Positions 1 to 6,861 of a stretch of 12,038 bases of DNA are shown here, one piece after another (position 1 is the first letter of the stretch; each line of letters starts with the position of its first letter). The DNA comes from Planctomycetota bacterium (GTDB lineage Bacteria > Planctomycetota > UBA8742 > JACQVU01), in NCBI GenBank assembly GCA_016209585.1, contig JACQVU010000244.1, positions 1 to 12,038 of the forward strand, given 5' to 3'. Position numbers and translations under genes: made by a program. The notes below the pieces were generated by a model that was not told the DNA's origin, did not search any database, and worked only from the letters and a program-made list of their open reading frames with translations.

Positions 1-77
1 CAGTACATGTGAAGGCCCGCGGCCGCGATCGCCGGCGCGCGCGTCCCAGAGGCGTGGTATGCTTGCCCGCCGTGCGC

Positions 78-83
78 GGAGAG
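78..83 (+). promoter_or_regulatory. Shine-Dalgarno for the dGTPase gene
   Basis: GGAGAG lies 4 bases before ATG 88 and 10 bases before ATG 94. The spacing favours ATG 94, which would give a product two residues shorter. The longer reading is annotated because both starts are in frame. Confidence 0.5.
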
Positions 84-87
84 CGGC

Positions 88-1260
88 ATGGCGATGGAAC
101 TCTTCGACCGCGGCCGGCTGGAGGCGCTGGAAGAACTGACGCTGGCGCCCTACGCCGTCAAGGCGAGGGAATCGGGCGGGCGGCTCCACCCGGAGCCGGA
201 GCACGCCTTTCGCACGGCCTTTCAGCGCGACCGGGATCGCGTCATCCACTGCGACGCCTTCCGGCGCCTGGAATACAAGACCCAGGTCTTCGTCAACCAC
301 GAAGGCGACCACTACCGCACCCGCCTCACCCACACCATCGAGGTGGCGCACGTGGCGCTGGCGGTCGGCCGGGTGTTGCGCCTCTCGCCCGACCTCATCG
401 AAAGCGTGGCGCTGGCCCACGACCTTGGCCACACCCCTTTCGGCCACGCCGGCGAAGAGGCCCTGAACGCGCTCATGCGGGGCCACGGCGGGTTCGAGCA
501 CAACCGGCAATCGCTGCGCATCGTCGAGAAACTGGAACGCTACTACCCCGGCTTCGACGGCCTCAACCTCACCCGCGAGGTCCGCGAAGGGCTGATCAAA
601 CACCGCCGCCGCGACGGCGCCGAGCCGGGGGGCGTGCTGCCCCCCTCGCTGGAGGCGCGGCTGGTGGACCTCGCCGACCGCGTGGCCTACGACTGCTCCG
701 ACGTGGACGACGGCCTGCGCGCCGGCATCCTGCGGATCGAGGAGGTGCGCGACCTGGAGGTCTGGCGCCGCGCCGAGGTGGTGGCGGGCGAGACCTTTGG
801 GGAGATTCCCGCGGAGTTGCGCGCGCGGCAGGGGGTGCGCTGCCTGAAGAACATCCTGGTGACCGACCTCACCGTCACCACGGGCCAGCGCATCCAGGCG
901 GCCGACCCGCGCTCGGCCGGCGACGCCCGGCGCATGAACGAGGCCGGGGCGGCCAGCGGCGAGCCGCTGGCGGGGTTCTCGGCGGAGTGCGTGCCGCTGG
1001 TGGACGCGCTGGACGCCTACTTGCGCGACCACTTCTACCGCCACTACCGCGTGTTGCGGGCGCAGGCCAAGGCGCGGCGCGTGGTGACCGACCTCTGGAC
1101 CGAGTACGTGCGCGAGCCGCGCACGCTGCCCACCCACGTCTGGAAGCGGGTCGAACAGGACGGCCCGGAGCAGGCGGCCTGCGATTACGTCGCCGGCATG
1201 ACCGACCGCTTCGCCATCGAGGAACACGCCCGGCTCTTCGACCCGGCCAGCCGGGCGTGA
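88..1260 (+). CDS. dgt: dGTPase-family HD-domain deoxynucleoside triphosphate triphosphohydrolase
   Basis: A cytoplasmic enzyme expected to hydrolyse dGTP or other dNTPs to the deoxynucleoside and tripolyphosphate, controlling nucleotide pools. The 390-residue product has the HD metal site: H82 in R-L-T-H-T, H111-D112 in the HDLGHTPFGH motif, and D197 in A-D-R-V-A-Y-D. The family's F-E-H-N-R-Q-S motif lies at 136-142, and the N-terminal R-D-R-D-R-V-I-H-C-D-A-F-R-R-L-E-Y-K-T-Q-V stretch (47-67) is typical of dGTPases. The length and absence of large insertions fit the shorter dGTPase-like type rather than the roughly 500-residue enterobacterial Dgt. Two starts, ATG 88 and ATG 94, share one GGAGAG at 78-83; the 94 start has the more normal spacing. 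It leads the plus-strand block, 24 bp before the next gene. Family assignment is firm; substrate preference among dNTPs cannot be read from sequence. Confidence 0.95.
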   Translation: MAMELFDRGRLEALEELTLAPYAVKARESGGRLHPEPEHAFRTAFQRDRDRVIHCDAFRRLEYKTQVFVNHEGDHYRTRLTHTIEVAHVALAVGRVLRLSPDLIESVALAHDLGHTPFGHAGEEALNALMRGHGGFEHNRQSLRIVEKLERYYPGFDGLNLTREVREGLIKHRRRDGAEPGGVLPPSLEARLVDLADRVAYDCSDVDDGLRAGILRIEEVRDLEVWRRAEVVAGETFGEIPAELRARQGVRCLKNILVTDLTVTTGQRIQAADPRSAGDARRMNEAGAASGEPLAGFSAECVPLVDALDAYLRDHFYRHYRVLRAQAKARRVVTDLWTEYVREPRTLPTHVWKRVEQDGPEQAACDYVAGMTDRFAIEEHARLFDPASRA

Positions 1261-1264
1261 CGCC

Positions 1265-1271
1265 GAAGGAG
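1265..1271 (+). promoter_or_regulatory. Shine-Dalgarno for the amidohydrolase-like gene
   Basis: GAAGGAG sits in the short gap after the dGTPase stop and 13 bases before ATG 1285. The match to anti-SD is strong but the spacing is longer than usual. It supports separate translation initiation of this gene. Confidence 0.6.
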
Positions 1272-1284
1272 TTGACGGTTCCCC

Positions 1285-2115
1285 ATGGAGTACGACCGCA
1301 TCTGTGACGCGCATGTGATCATGGGGACCACCGCCGAAGGCGTGGCGTACGCCCGCCAGTATGAGCCGGTGCGGGTGATTGAACTTCTGGCGGAAGCCGG
1401 GATGCACCGCGCGGTCGCCGTGCCGCTGGGTATCGAGGAAGACCACGCGGCCGTCAACCGCGAACTGAGCCGCGTCTGCCGCGACTACCACGACCTCTAC
1501 TTCCTCGCCCGCGTGCGCGCCGAGGCTGACGCCCCAGCGCCGGAGGAGGAAGAAGACGACGACGAGACCGCGGACAACGCCCCGCCCCCCGCCGACGCGG
1601 ACGACGCGGAGGCGGTGGCTGAGATGGTCGCCACGCTGGGCGCGGCCGGGTTCGTGATCAACGCCTTCCGCGACGGCGAGCCGCGGGGCGCGCTCCGCGA
1701 CGCCATTTTCGACACCGGGTTGCCGGTGTTGTTCGAGGTCGCCGACGTCGAGGCCGCCAAGGCGCTCTCCCCGCAATGGACGGAGCGCGCCGCCCGTCAG
1801 CCCGTCATTCTCAGCAACCTGGCCGCGTGCCCCCTCTATCCCCCGGAAGCCCTCGACGCCATTGACTTCGCGGCCTCGACGCCGGGCATCTACCTCGACA
1901 CCTCCCGCTGGATCGTGCCGCACGTTTTGCGACACGCCATCCGCGAGATCCCGGAACGGCTCCTGTTCGCGTCGGGCGCCCCCTACGCCGACCCGGCCGT
2001 GGCTTCCAACGCCGTCATCCGCCTGGCCGCCCCGCCGGCCGACAAGCGGCGGGTGCTGTCGGAGAACTTCCTCTCCCTGCTCGACTGGGGCGAGGTGGAG
2101 CGCCGCCGGGGCTGA
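1285..2115 (+). CDS. Amidohydrolase-2-like TIM-barrel protein with degenerate metal site
   Basis: The 276-residue product looks like an amidohydrolase-2 (metal-dependent TIM-barrel hydrolase) domain. It opens with an I-C-D-A-H strand (6-10). It ends with L-L-F-A-S-G-A-P-Y-A-D-P (226-237) and a helix of the R-V-L-S-E-N-F-L-S-L-L kind (256-266), matching the family's LFGSDYP...ILGxNAxxLL ending. The usual ligands are largely missing: the second His of D-x-H-x-H is I12, no His follows the strand P-V-I-L-S-N (173-178), and the Asp of the SDYP-type motif is G231. An acidic, proline-rich insert spans about 80-108. It was probably catalytically active ancestrally and may now be structural, binding or regulatory. 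It lies 24 bp after dgt and 6 bp before the MlaE-type gene, so co-transcription is likely. The fold call is moderate; no substrate is proposed. Confidence 0.65.
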   Translation: MEYDRICDAHVIMGTTAEGVAYARQYEPVRVIELLAEAGMHRAVAVPLGIEEDHAAVNRELSRVCRDYHDLYFLARVRAEADAPAPEEEEDDDETADNAPPPADADDAEAVAEMVATLGAAGFVINAFRDGEPRGALRDAIFDTGLPVLFEVADVEAAKALSPQWTERAARQPVILSNLAACPLYPPEALDAIDFAASTPGIYLDTSRWIVPHVLRHAIREIPERLLFASGAPYADPAVASNAVIRLAAPPADKRRVLSENFLSLLDWGEVERRRG

Positions 2116-2121
2116 CGCGCC

Positions 2122-3309
2122 ATGCCCGCGCTTCCATCACCTCCCACGCCGGCCACGCTAGAGGCGCGGCCCGGCGAAAGCGGCTCGCCGTGCCTCGTGC
2201 TGTCGGGGTCGCTGGACGCCCAGGGCGCCGCCGCGCTCTGGCGCGCCGCCGTGGAGGCGGTCGAGCGGGCCGCCGGCGCGGGCGACGGTGGTAGCGCCGT
2301 CGCCGGGGCCGGGGCGGCCGCGAACACCATCATGGTGGAGGCGTCGGCCGTCGCCTCCTGCGACACCGCCGGCGCGGCCTTGCTGCTGGAGATGCGGCGC
2401 ACGGCGGCGCGGCGCGGGGCGGAGTTGCGGCTGTCCGGCCTGCGCCCGGAGTTCGATCGGCTGCTGGCGCCGTTCGACCCCGGCGAGTTCCCCTCCGGCC
2501 GCTTCCGGCCACCGTCCCCCCCGGTGGTCGAGGAGGTGGGGCGCATGGTGGTCGCGCTGGCCGCCGATCTGCGCGCGCAGGTGGCCTTCGTGGGGGAGAT
2601 GGTGGTGGAGGCCGCCGGGGCCGTGGTCGCGCCGCGACGGGTGCGGTGGAAGGACGCGCTGCTCACCATGGAGCGGGCGGGCGTCAACGCGCTGCCCATC
2701 GTCGCGCTGCTCGGCTTTCTCGTGGGCCTTATTCTGGCCTTCCAGGCGGCGGTGGCGCTGCGGCAGTTCGCGGCCGAGACGTTCGTGGCCAACCTGGTGG
2801 CCATTGGGCTGCTCCGGGAACTCGGCCCCCTCATGACCGCCGTGGTGCTGGCCGGGCGGTCCGGCTCAGCGTTCGCCGCGGAAATAGGCACGATGCAGGT
2901 GAACGAGGAAGTGGCGGCGCTGTCGACCATGGGCCTCTCTCCCGCCCGTTTCCTGGCGCTGCCGCGGGTGATCGCGGGCGTGGTGGTGACCCCCATGCTC
3001 ACGCTGTTCATGAACGTCGTCGGGCTGCTCGGCGCGGCGGCGGTGGTGGTGAGCCTTAACATCCCGCCGACGACCTTCCTTTCCCACGTGCGGTCGGCCG
3101 TGACCACCGGCGACCTGCTGGGGGGGCTGGCGATGTCGGTGGTGTTCGGGCTGCTGGTCTCCGCCGTGGGCTGCTATCGCGGCTTGCAAACGGGCGCCGG
3201 CGCGGCGGCGGTGGGGTTGTCGACCACGGCCGCGGTGGTGAGCGGCATCGTGCTTATCGTGGCGGCGGACGGCGTCTTCGCGGTGATCTTCTACGCGCTG
3301 GGGATTTGA
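2122..3309 (+). CDS. mlaE: STAS-domain MlaE-type lipid ABC transporter permease
   Basis: Inner-membrane permease of a Mla/MCE-type phospholipid transport system, expected to pair with the ATPase encoded directly downstream. The 395-residue product has two parts. Residues 23-118 form a STAS domain with an alanine/glycine-rich loop at 51-67 and the site S-C-D-T-A-G (79-84), where T82 sits at the usual phospho-acceptor position. Residues 165-395 are the MlaE permease, with about five or six hydrophobic segments. The family hallmark L-R-E-L-G-P-L-M-T-A...A-G-R-S-G-S-A...A-E-I-G-T-M-Q-V-N-E-E runs from 231 to 263, and the C-terminal C-Y-R-G...G-A-A-A-V-G-L-S-T-T motif is at 351-369. STAS-MlaE fusions are known in several phyla; proteobacterial systems often supply STAS separately as MlaB. 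Starts 6 bp after the previous stop. Family call is firm; lipid substrate and direction of transport are not determinable. Confidence 0.93.
   Translation: MPALPSPPTPATLEARPGESGSPCLVLSGSLDAQGAAALWRAAVEAVERAAGAGDGGSAVAGAGAAANTIMVEASAVASCDTAGAALLLEMRRTAARRGAELRLSGLRPEFDRLLAPFDPGEFPSGRFRPPSPPVVEEVGRMVVALAADLRAQVAFVGEMVVEAAGAVVAPRRVRWKDALLTMERAGVNALPIVALLGFLVGLILAFQAAVALRQFAAETFVANLVAIGLLRELGPLMTAVVLAGRSGSAFAAEIGTMQVNEEVAALSTMGLSPARFLALPRVIAGVVVTPMLTLFMNVVGLLGAAAVVVSLNIPPTTFLSHVRSAVTTGDLLGGLAMSVVFGLLVSAVGCYRGLQTGAGAAAVGLSTTAAVVSGIVLIVAADGVFAVIFYALGI
3300..3304 (+). promoter_or_regulatory. Shine-Dalgarno-like GGGGA selecting the GTG start of mlaF
   Basis: GGGGA lies inside the last codons of mlaE, 6 bases before GTG 3311. 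The next in-frame ATG lies beyond the Walker A motif, so the GTG start is required for a functional ATPase. Confidence 0.5.
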
Positions 3310-3310
3310 C

Positions 3311-4078
3311 GTGGCGACCCCGCCGACGACGTCCATCATCCGCGTCGAAAACCTCTGGGCCGCGTACGGCGGGACGGTGGTGTTGCGCGACGTGTCGTTC
3401 GCCGTGAACCGCGGGGAGGTGTTCGGCATCCTGGGCGGCTCCGGGTGCGGCAAGAGCACGCTGCTGAAACACATGATCGGCCTGCTGGAGCCGGCCGAGG
3501 GGCGGGTGTTCATCGGCGACGACGACATCACCCGCGCCGCCGGTCGCGCCCGGCTGGGCGTCCTGCGCCGGTTCGGCGTCATGTTCCAGGGCGGCGCGCT
3601 GTTCGGTTCGCTGACGCTGATCGAGAACGTCCGCCTGCCGCTGGAGGAGTTCACGCGCCTCCCGCCGGAGGCGATGGACCTGATCGCGCTGATGAAGTTG
3701 AAACTGGTCGGTCTGCTGCCCTTCGCCCGCCACCTGCCCTCCCAGGTGAGCGGCGGGATGCAGAAGCGCGCGGCCATCGCGCGGGCCATGGCGCTGGACC
3801 CGGGCATTCTGTTTCTTGACGAGCCGTCGGCGGGCCTGGACCCGATCACCTCCGCCGACCTTGACGCCCTGATCCTGACGCTGGCCCGCGCGCTGGGCGT
3901 GACCTTCGTCATCGTGTCGCACGAACTGCCGAGCGTGCTGGCGGTCACCGACCGCGTGATCCTGCTCGACAAGAACTCGGCTGGCGTCATCGCCCAAGGC
4001 GACCCGCGCCGCCTGCGGGCCGCCTGTGGCGACCCCCGCGTGCGCCGCTTTTTCAACCGCGAGACCAGTATTTGTTGA
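3311..4078 (+). CDS. mlaF: MlaF-type ABC transporter ATP-binding protein
   Basis: ATPase subunit that powers the adjacent MlaE-type permease from the cytoplasmic face. In 255 residues it shows a complete nucleotide-binding domain: Walker A G-G-S-G-C-G-K-S-T (42-50), Q-loop Q93 in M-F-Q-G-G-A-L-F, signature S-Q-V-S-G-G-M-Q-K-R (144-153), Walker B I-L-F-L-D-E-P (166-172) with E171 catalytic, D-loop S-A-G-L-D-P (173-178) and switch H204. The F-Q-G-G-A-L-F and S-G-G-M-Q-K-R-A-A motifs are characteristic of the MlaF subfamily. It starts with GTG one base after the mlaE stop, indicating tight coupling. All catalytic residues are present. No MCE-domain (MlaD) gene follows, which is unusual. Confidence 0.95.
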   Translation: MATPPTTSIIRVENLWAAYGGTVVLRDVSFAVNRGEVFGILGGSGCGKSTLLKHMIGLLEPAEGRVFIGDDDITRAAGRARLGVLRRFGVMFQGGALFGSLTLIENVRLPLEEFTRLPPEAMDLIALMKLKLVGLLPFARHLPSQVSGGMQKRAAIARAMALDPGILFLDEPSAGLDPITSADLDALILTLARALGVTFVIVSHELPSVLAVTDRVILLDKNSAGVIAQGDPRRLRAACGDPRVRRFFNRETSIC

Positions 4079-4134
4079 CCCGACCTCCGCTCGCCTCATA
4101 GGATGGACGTTCGGGATCGACCAGCAACGCTGTA
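4079..4134 (+). other. Intergenic gap between mlaF and the radical SAM pair
   Basis: A 56-base gap, the largest between plus-strand genes here. No clear terminator hairpin, Shine-Dalgarno or promoter is visible. It contains a 10-codon ORF (4103-4135, MDVRDRPATL) whose stop overlaps the next start as TAATG; this could be chance or a coupled leader. The gap and the first 350 or so bases of the next gene are lower in GC (about 60-63% on sampled lines) than the flanks (about 70% or more). Confidence 0.4.
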
Positions 4135-5082
4135 ATGCCTATTACGTCTATTCAAGCGCAGTGCCCGCATCCTGGCCCGGCGGACGTTGACTCAGCGACC
4201 GCCGTGAGCCTCGTCGTCCACAAGGGGCGGGCTGACCTCTTCGTGGGCGGTCCGTGTAACAACTATTGCCGGGTCTGTTACCACGGCGACGGCGGACCGG
4301 CGAGCGGGGTCATGTCGCGCGACGAAGTGATCGCGGCGCTTGGAACGCTCGCGTTGGACGGCCGCGTAGAGTTGCTGGTATTCAATGGAGGAGAGCCGAC
4401 GCTTCGCGCCGACTTACCGCAACTGGTTCGCGCAGCCAAGGATCTGGCATTCAGGAGTATCCGGGTCCAGACCAACGGCCGACGGCTCGGATACCACGCC
4501 TACGCCAGGGAACTGGTCGATGCCGGCGTCAGCGACTTTGCCGTCGCCCTCCACGGCCCGCGTGCCGAAGTCCACGAGTTCCTCACCCGCGTCCCCGGCT
4601 CCTTTCGGCAGACCGTCGCCGGCATCCGCAACGCCCGCGGGCTGGGCGCGGCCGTCATCGTCGAGTGCGTGGTGACCCGCGCCAACTACCGGCAGGCGCC
4701 GGAGATCGCTCGCTTCGCGCACCGGCTCGGCGCGACCGCTCTTCGGTTCACGCTGGTCAGGCCCGAAGGCCGCGCGCGGGCGCTCTTCCCGTCGCTGGTT
4801 CCCAACGTCAGCCTCGCTGCGCCCTACGTGCGCGAGGCGGTCGACCTCGCCCTTGGTCGGGGGCTCGCCGCGAGCGCCGCCGGCTTCCCGCTCTGCGTGC
4901 TGCCGGCCGCGGCCGGTGAGGTCGCCGCCCGGCGCGCCATCGGGCCGGCTGAGGCCGGGCTGTCGGGCGGCGGAGTGTTCGGCCCCCCTTGCGCGGCCTG
5001 CCGGTTGCGGGCAGCCTGCGGGGGCGTGCACCCGGCGTACGCTGAGACGTTCGGTTGGCGGGAGTTCGCGGCGGTGGACTGA
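4135..5082 (+). CDS. Radical SAM protein with C-terminal auxiliary cysteine cluster
   Basis: A cytoplasmic radical SAM enzyme of 315 residues that should bind a [4Fe-4S] cluster through C41-x3-C45-x2-C48 (motif C-N-N-Y-C-R-V-C) and SAM through G-G-E-P-T (85-89). The core continues with Q-T-N-G-R (112-116) and H140-G141...V-P-G-x-F (153-157)...A-G-I-R-N (162-166). The C-terminus has F-P-L-C (C254) and then C286-x2-C289-x5-C295-x-G-x4-Y302-x4-G307-W-x-E-F, a short SPASM/twitch-like module likely to hold an auxiliary Fe-S cluster. Substrate is unknown. The first third is lower in GC than the neighbours. No Shine-Dalgarno precedes ATG 4135; an internal GTG at 4204 is a weaker alternative. It is followed 15 bp later by a second, related radical SAM gene, so the two probably act together. 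SPASM-type enzymes often modify peptides, but no precursor peptide gene is visible here. Confidence 0.88.
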   Translation: MPITSIQAQCPHPGPADVDSATAVSLVVHKGRADLFVGGPCNNYCRVCYHGDGGPASGVMSRDEVIAALGTLALDGRVELLVFNGGEPTLRADLPQLVRAAKDLAFRSIRVQTNGRRLGYHAYARELVDAGVSDFAVALHGPRAEVHEFLTRVPGSFRQTVAGIRNARGLGAAVIVECVVTRANYRQAPEIARFAHRLGATALRFTLVRPEGRARALFPSLVPNVSLAAPYVREAVDLALGRGLAASAAGFPLCVLPAAAGEVAARRAIGPAEAGLSGGGVFGPPCAACRLRAACGGVHPAYAETFGWREFAAVD

Positions 5083-5084
5083 AC

Positions 5085-5089
5085 GAGGG
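5085..5089 (+). promoter_or_regulatory. Shine-Dalgarno for the second radical SAM gene
   Basis: GAGGG lies in the 15-base gap between the radical SAM genes, 8 bases before ATG 5098. The spacing is normal and confirms that start. Confidence 0.6.
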
Positions 5090-5097
5090 CGCGCGCC

Positions 5098-6837
5098 ATG
5101 TACGAGAATATCGACGCCGTGTCCGTGCTTCAGAAGCGCCAGTGGGTGCGGTTGACCAACTTGTGCAACCAGCGCTGCGTCTTCTGCCTGGACGCCGATC
5201 AACACGACGGCACCTACCGCGGCCGGGAAGAGGTGGACGCCGAATTGCGCGACGGCCGCGCCCGCGGCTGCCAGCGGCTGATCCTGAGCGGGGGGGAGGC
5301 CTCCATCCATCCCGATTTCCACTGGTTCATCGCCCGCGGGCGGGAGCTCGGGTACGAGCGCGTCCAGACCGTGACCAACGGCCGGATGTGGAGCCAGCGG
5401 GGGTTCGTCTCTCGCGCCGTCCGGGCCGGGTTGCACGAGGTCACCTTCTCCATCCACGGCCACACGGCGGACCTGCACGACGCGCTGGTGGCCGTTCCGG
5501 GCGCTTTCGACGAGGCCATCGCCGGCGTGCGGAACTGCCTGGCGTCGCGGCGGCTCATCGTCAGCGTGGACATCGTGATGAACAGCCGCAACGTGGGGCA
5601 CACGCCCGAGATCGTGAGCCGGTTCGCCGACCTGGGCGTCGGAGAATTCGACTTGATGATCATGATCCCCTTCGGCCGGGCGAACCCGGCGCACCCCTCC
5701 AGCCAGGGGGGAACCTGGGGCGAGGTGGCGCTGGCCCGCAAACTGCTGCTCTGCCGCGACGAGGCGCGGGAGGTGATCCCCGCCGTGATGGCGCTGGCCA
5801 AGGCTCGCGGCCTGGTGGTCTGGACCAACCGCCTGCCCGCCCACTACCTCGAAGGCTTCGAGCACCTCATCCAGAACCCCAAGAAGTTCCACGACGAACT
5901 CCACGGCCGCCGCCGCGAGATGCAGGCGGCGATCGCCGGCGAACACTGGATGCCCTGCTGGGACGAACGCTGCCGCTGGTGCTTCCTCGACCGCTTCTGC
6001 GCCCGCTTCCGGCGGCTGCGCGACGAACGGCGCGCCGGCCGCGTCTCGCACGGCTCCTGGAACCTGGCCGACGGCCCGCTCCCGCGCGAGACGGACCTCT
6101 CCTGGCTCACGCTCGCCGGCCCGGACCTCGACGCCATTCTCGCCGCGGCCGCCGCCGCGTACCCCGACACGCCGCTCGACGCCGCGCCCGCTTCGCCCCC
6201 GTCGGACGCGGCCCTGCGCGATCTTTCCTCCCGGCCCGCGCCGGCGCGGCTGCTGGCGCGCGCGCCGGAGATCGCCCAGCCCGTGGTCGCCGCCCAAGGC
6301 GCGAGCGTCGTCTGCGCGCTCACCCCCGCGATGTTCGACTGGCTGCGCGGAAAGCCCCTCGCCGGCGTGACGGTCATTCCCGACAATTCGTTCAACGCCG
6401 ACCATGACCCCATGCCGCCGCGTCTCGCCGACGCGCTTCCCCTCCTGGCCGCGGCTGGCGCCCGCGTGCAGGGCTTCCCGCTCTGCCTCGCCGCCGGGGC
6501 CGAGCCGTTCCCCTGGCCGGCTGACCCGTGGCCGCTGGGAATGGCGCCGGTGGAGGGCGGAGAGTGGAACCTGACCGCCGCGGTCGACGGCTACCTGCAT
6601 GATCACTATCGCGTCTACGCCTCGCGTTGCCGCGAGTGCGGCGCGCGCCCGGCCTGTCCGGGGCTGAGCGTACAATACGTTCGCGCGCGGGGCTTCGCCG
6701 AACTGGACCCCTCGCGCTTCCCGGCCATTCCCGACTACGAGGAGCCGCGCGAGACGCCGCGCCCCATGCAAACCTGGTCCCAGCCGGAGCCGCTTCCCCA
6801 GCCGCTCCAACCGCTCGCGGCGCTGGCCGGAACGTGA
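5098..6837 (+). CDS. Large radical SAM protein with two C-terminal cysteine clusters
   Basis: A 579-residue radical SAM enzyme related to the gene just upstream. The SAM-cluster motif is C23-x3-C27-x2-C30 (C-N-Q-R-C-V-F-C), with G-G-E-A-S at 65-69, T-N-G-R at 93-96 and H120-G121...V-P-G-x-F (133-137)...A-G-V-R-N (142-146). The last spacing is identical to that in the upstream protein. After the core comes a first cluster, C287-x4-C292-x2-C295-x5-C301. An alanine-rich linker (about 340-400) leads to a second region at 420-540, with F-P-L-C (C463) and C511-x2-C514-x5-C520-x-G-x4-Y527-x4-G532-F-x-E-L, matching the upstream protein's C-terminus. The tail (537-579) is proline-rich. The architecture looks like a full radical SAM/SPASM unit joined to the C-terminal half of a second one. 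Chemistry and substrate are unknown; the radical SAM call is firm. Confidence 0.87.
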   Translation: MYENIDAVSVLQKRQWVRLTNLCNQRCVFCLDADQHDGTYRGREEVDAELRDGRARGCQRLILSGGEASIHPDFHWFIARGRELGYERVQTVTNGRMWSQRGFVSRAVRAGLHEVTFSIHGHTADLHDALVAVPGAFDEAIAGVRNCLASRRLIVSVDIVMNSRNVGHTPEIVSRFADLGVGEFDLMIMIPFGRANPAHPSSQGGTWGEVALARKLLLCRDEAREVIPAVMALAKARGLVVWTNRLPAHYLEGFEHLIQNPKKFHDELHGRRREMQAAIAGEHWMPCWDERCRWCFLDRFCARFRRLRDERRAGRVSHGSWNLADGPLPRETDLSWLTLAGPDLDAILAAAAAAYPDTPLDAAPASPPSDAALRDLSSRPAPARLLARAPEIAQPVVAAQGASVVCALTPAMFDWLRGKPLAGVTVIPDNSFNADHDPMPPRLADALPLLAAAGARVQGFPLCLAAGAEPFPWPADPWPLGMAPVEGGEWNLTAAVDGYLHDHYRVYASRCRECGARPACPGLSVQYVRARGFAELDPSRFPAIPDYEEPRETPRPMQTWSQPEPLPQPLQPLAALAGT

Positions 6838-6861
6838 GCGCGGCGGCGGGGAGAGCCACCC
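6838..6861. other. Convergent junction between the two gene blocks
   Basis: Only 24 bases separate the stop of the second radical SAM gene from the stop of the oppositely oriented repeat protein. A four-base-pair G/C stem (GGGG 6848-6851 with CCCC 6859-6862) is the only hairpin I see, and it lacks a U-tract. Transcription from both sides may run into the opposite gene. Confidence 0.3.

Noticed and set aside
55..63. TGGTATGCT resembling an extended -10 promoter upstream of dgt
   Set aside because: Only four of six -10 positions match and no -35 is present; promoter consensus in this lineage is unknown.
1..87. Tail of an upstream gene at the left edge
   Set aside because: Too short to assign; no recognisable protein end or RNA structure.
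9..1307. A 432-residue frame overlapping the dGTPase gene
   Set aside because: Highly Arg/Pro/Gly-rich out-of-frame translation of dgt with no motif.
1983..4099. Several long minus-strand frames opposite mlaE and mlaF
   Set aside because: Low-complexity Arg/Ser/Ala composition, no domains, and complete ABC transporter motifs on the plus strand.
4079..5097. A RiPP precursor peptide gene beside the radical SAM genes
   Set aside because: The gaps (56 and 15 bases) are too short for a normal precursor; the only small ORF is 10 codons without core-like residues.
4414..6810. A 798-residue open frame on the minus strand across both radical SAM genes
   Set aside because: It has no recognisable domain, is rich in Arg/Gly/Ala/His from GC-rich antisense reading, and the plus-strand frames carry clear conserved motifs. 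Long antisense frames are expected at this GC content.
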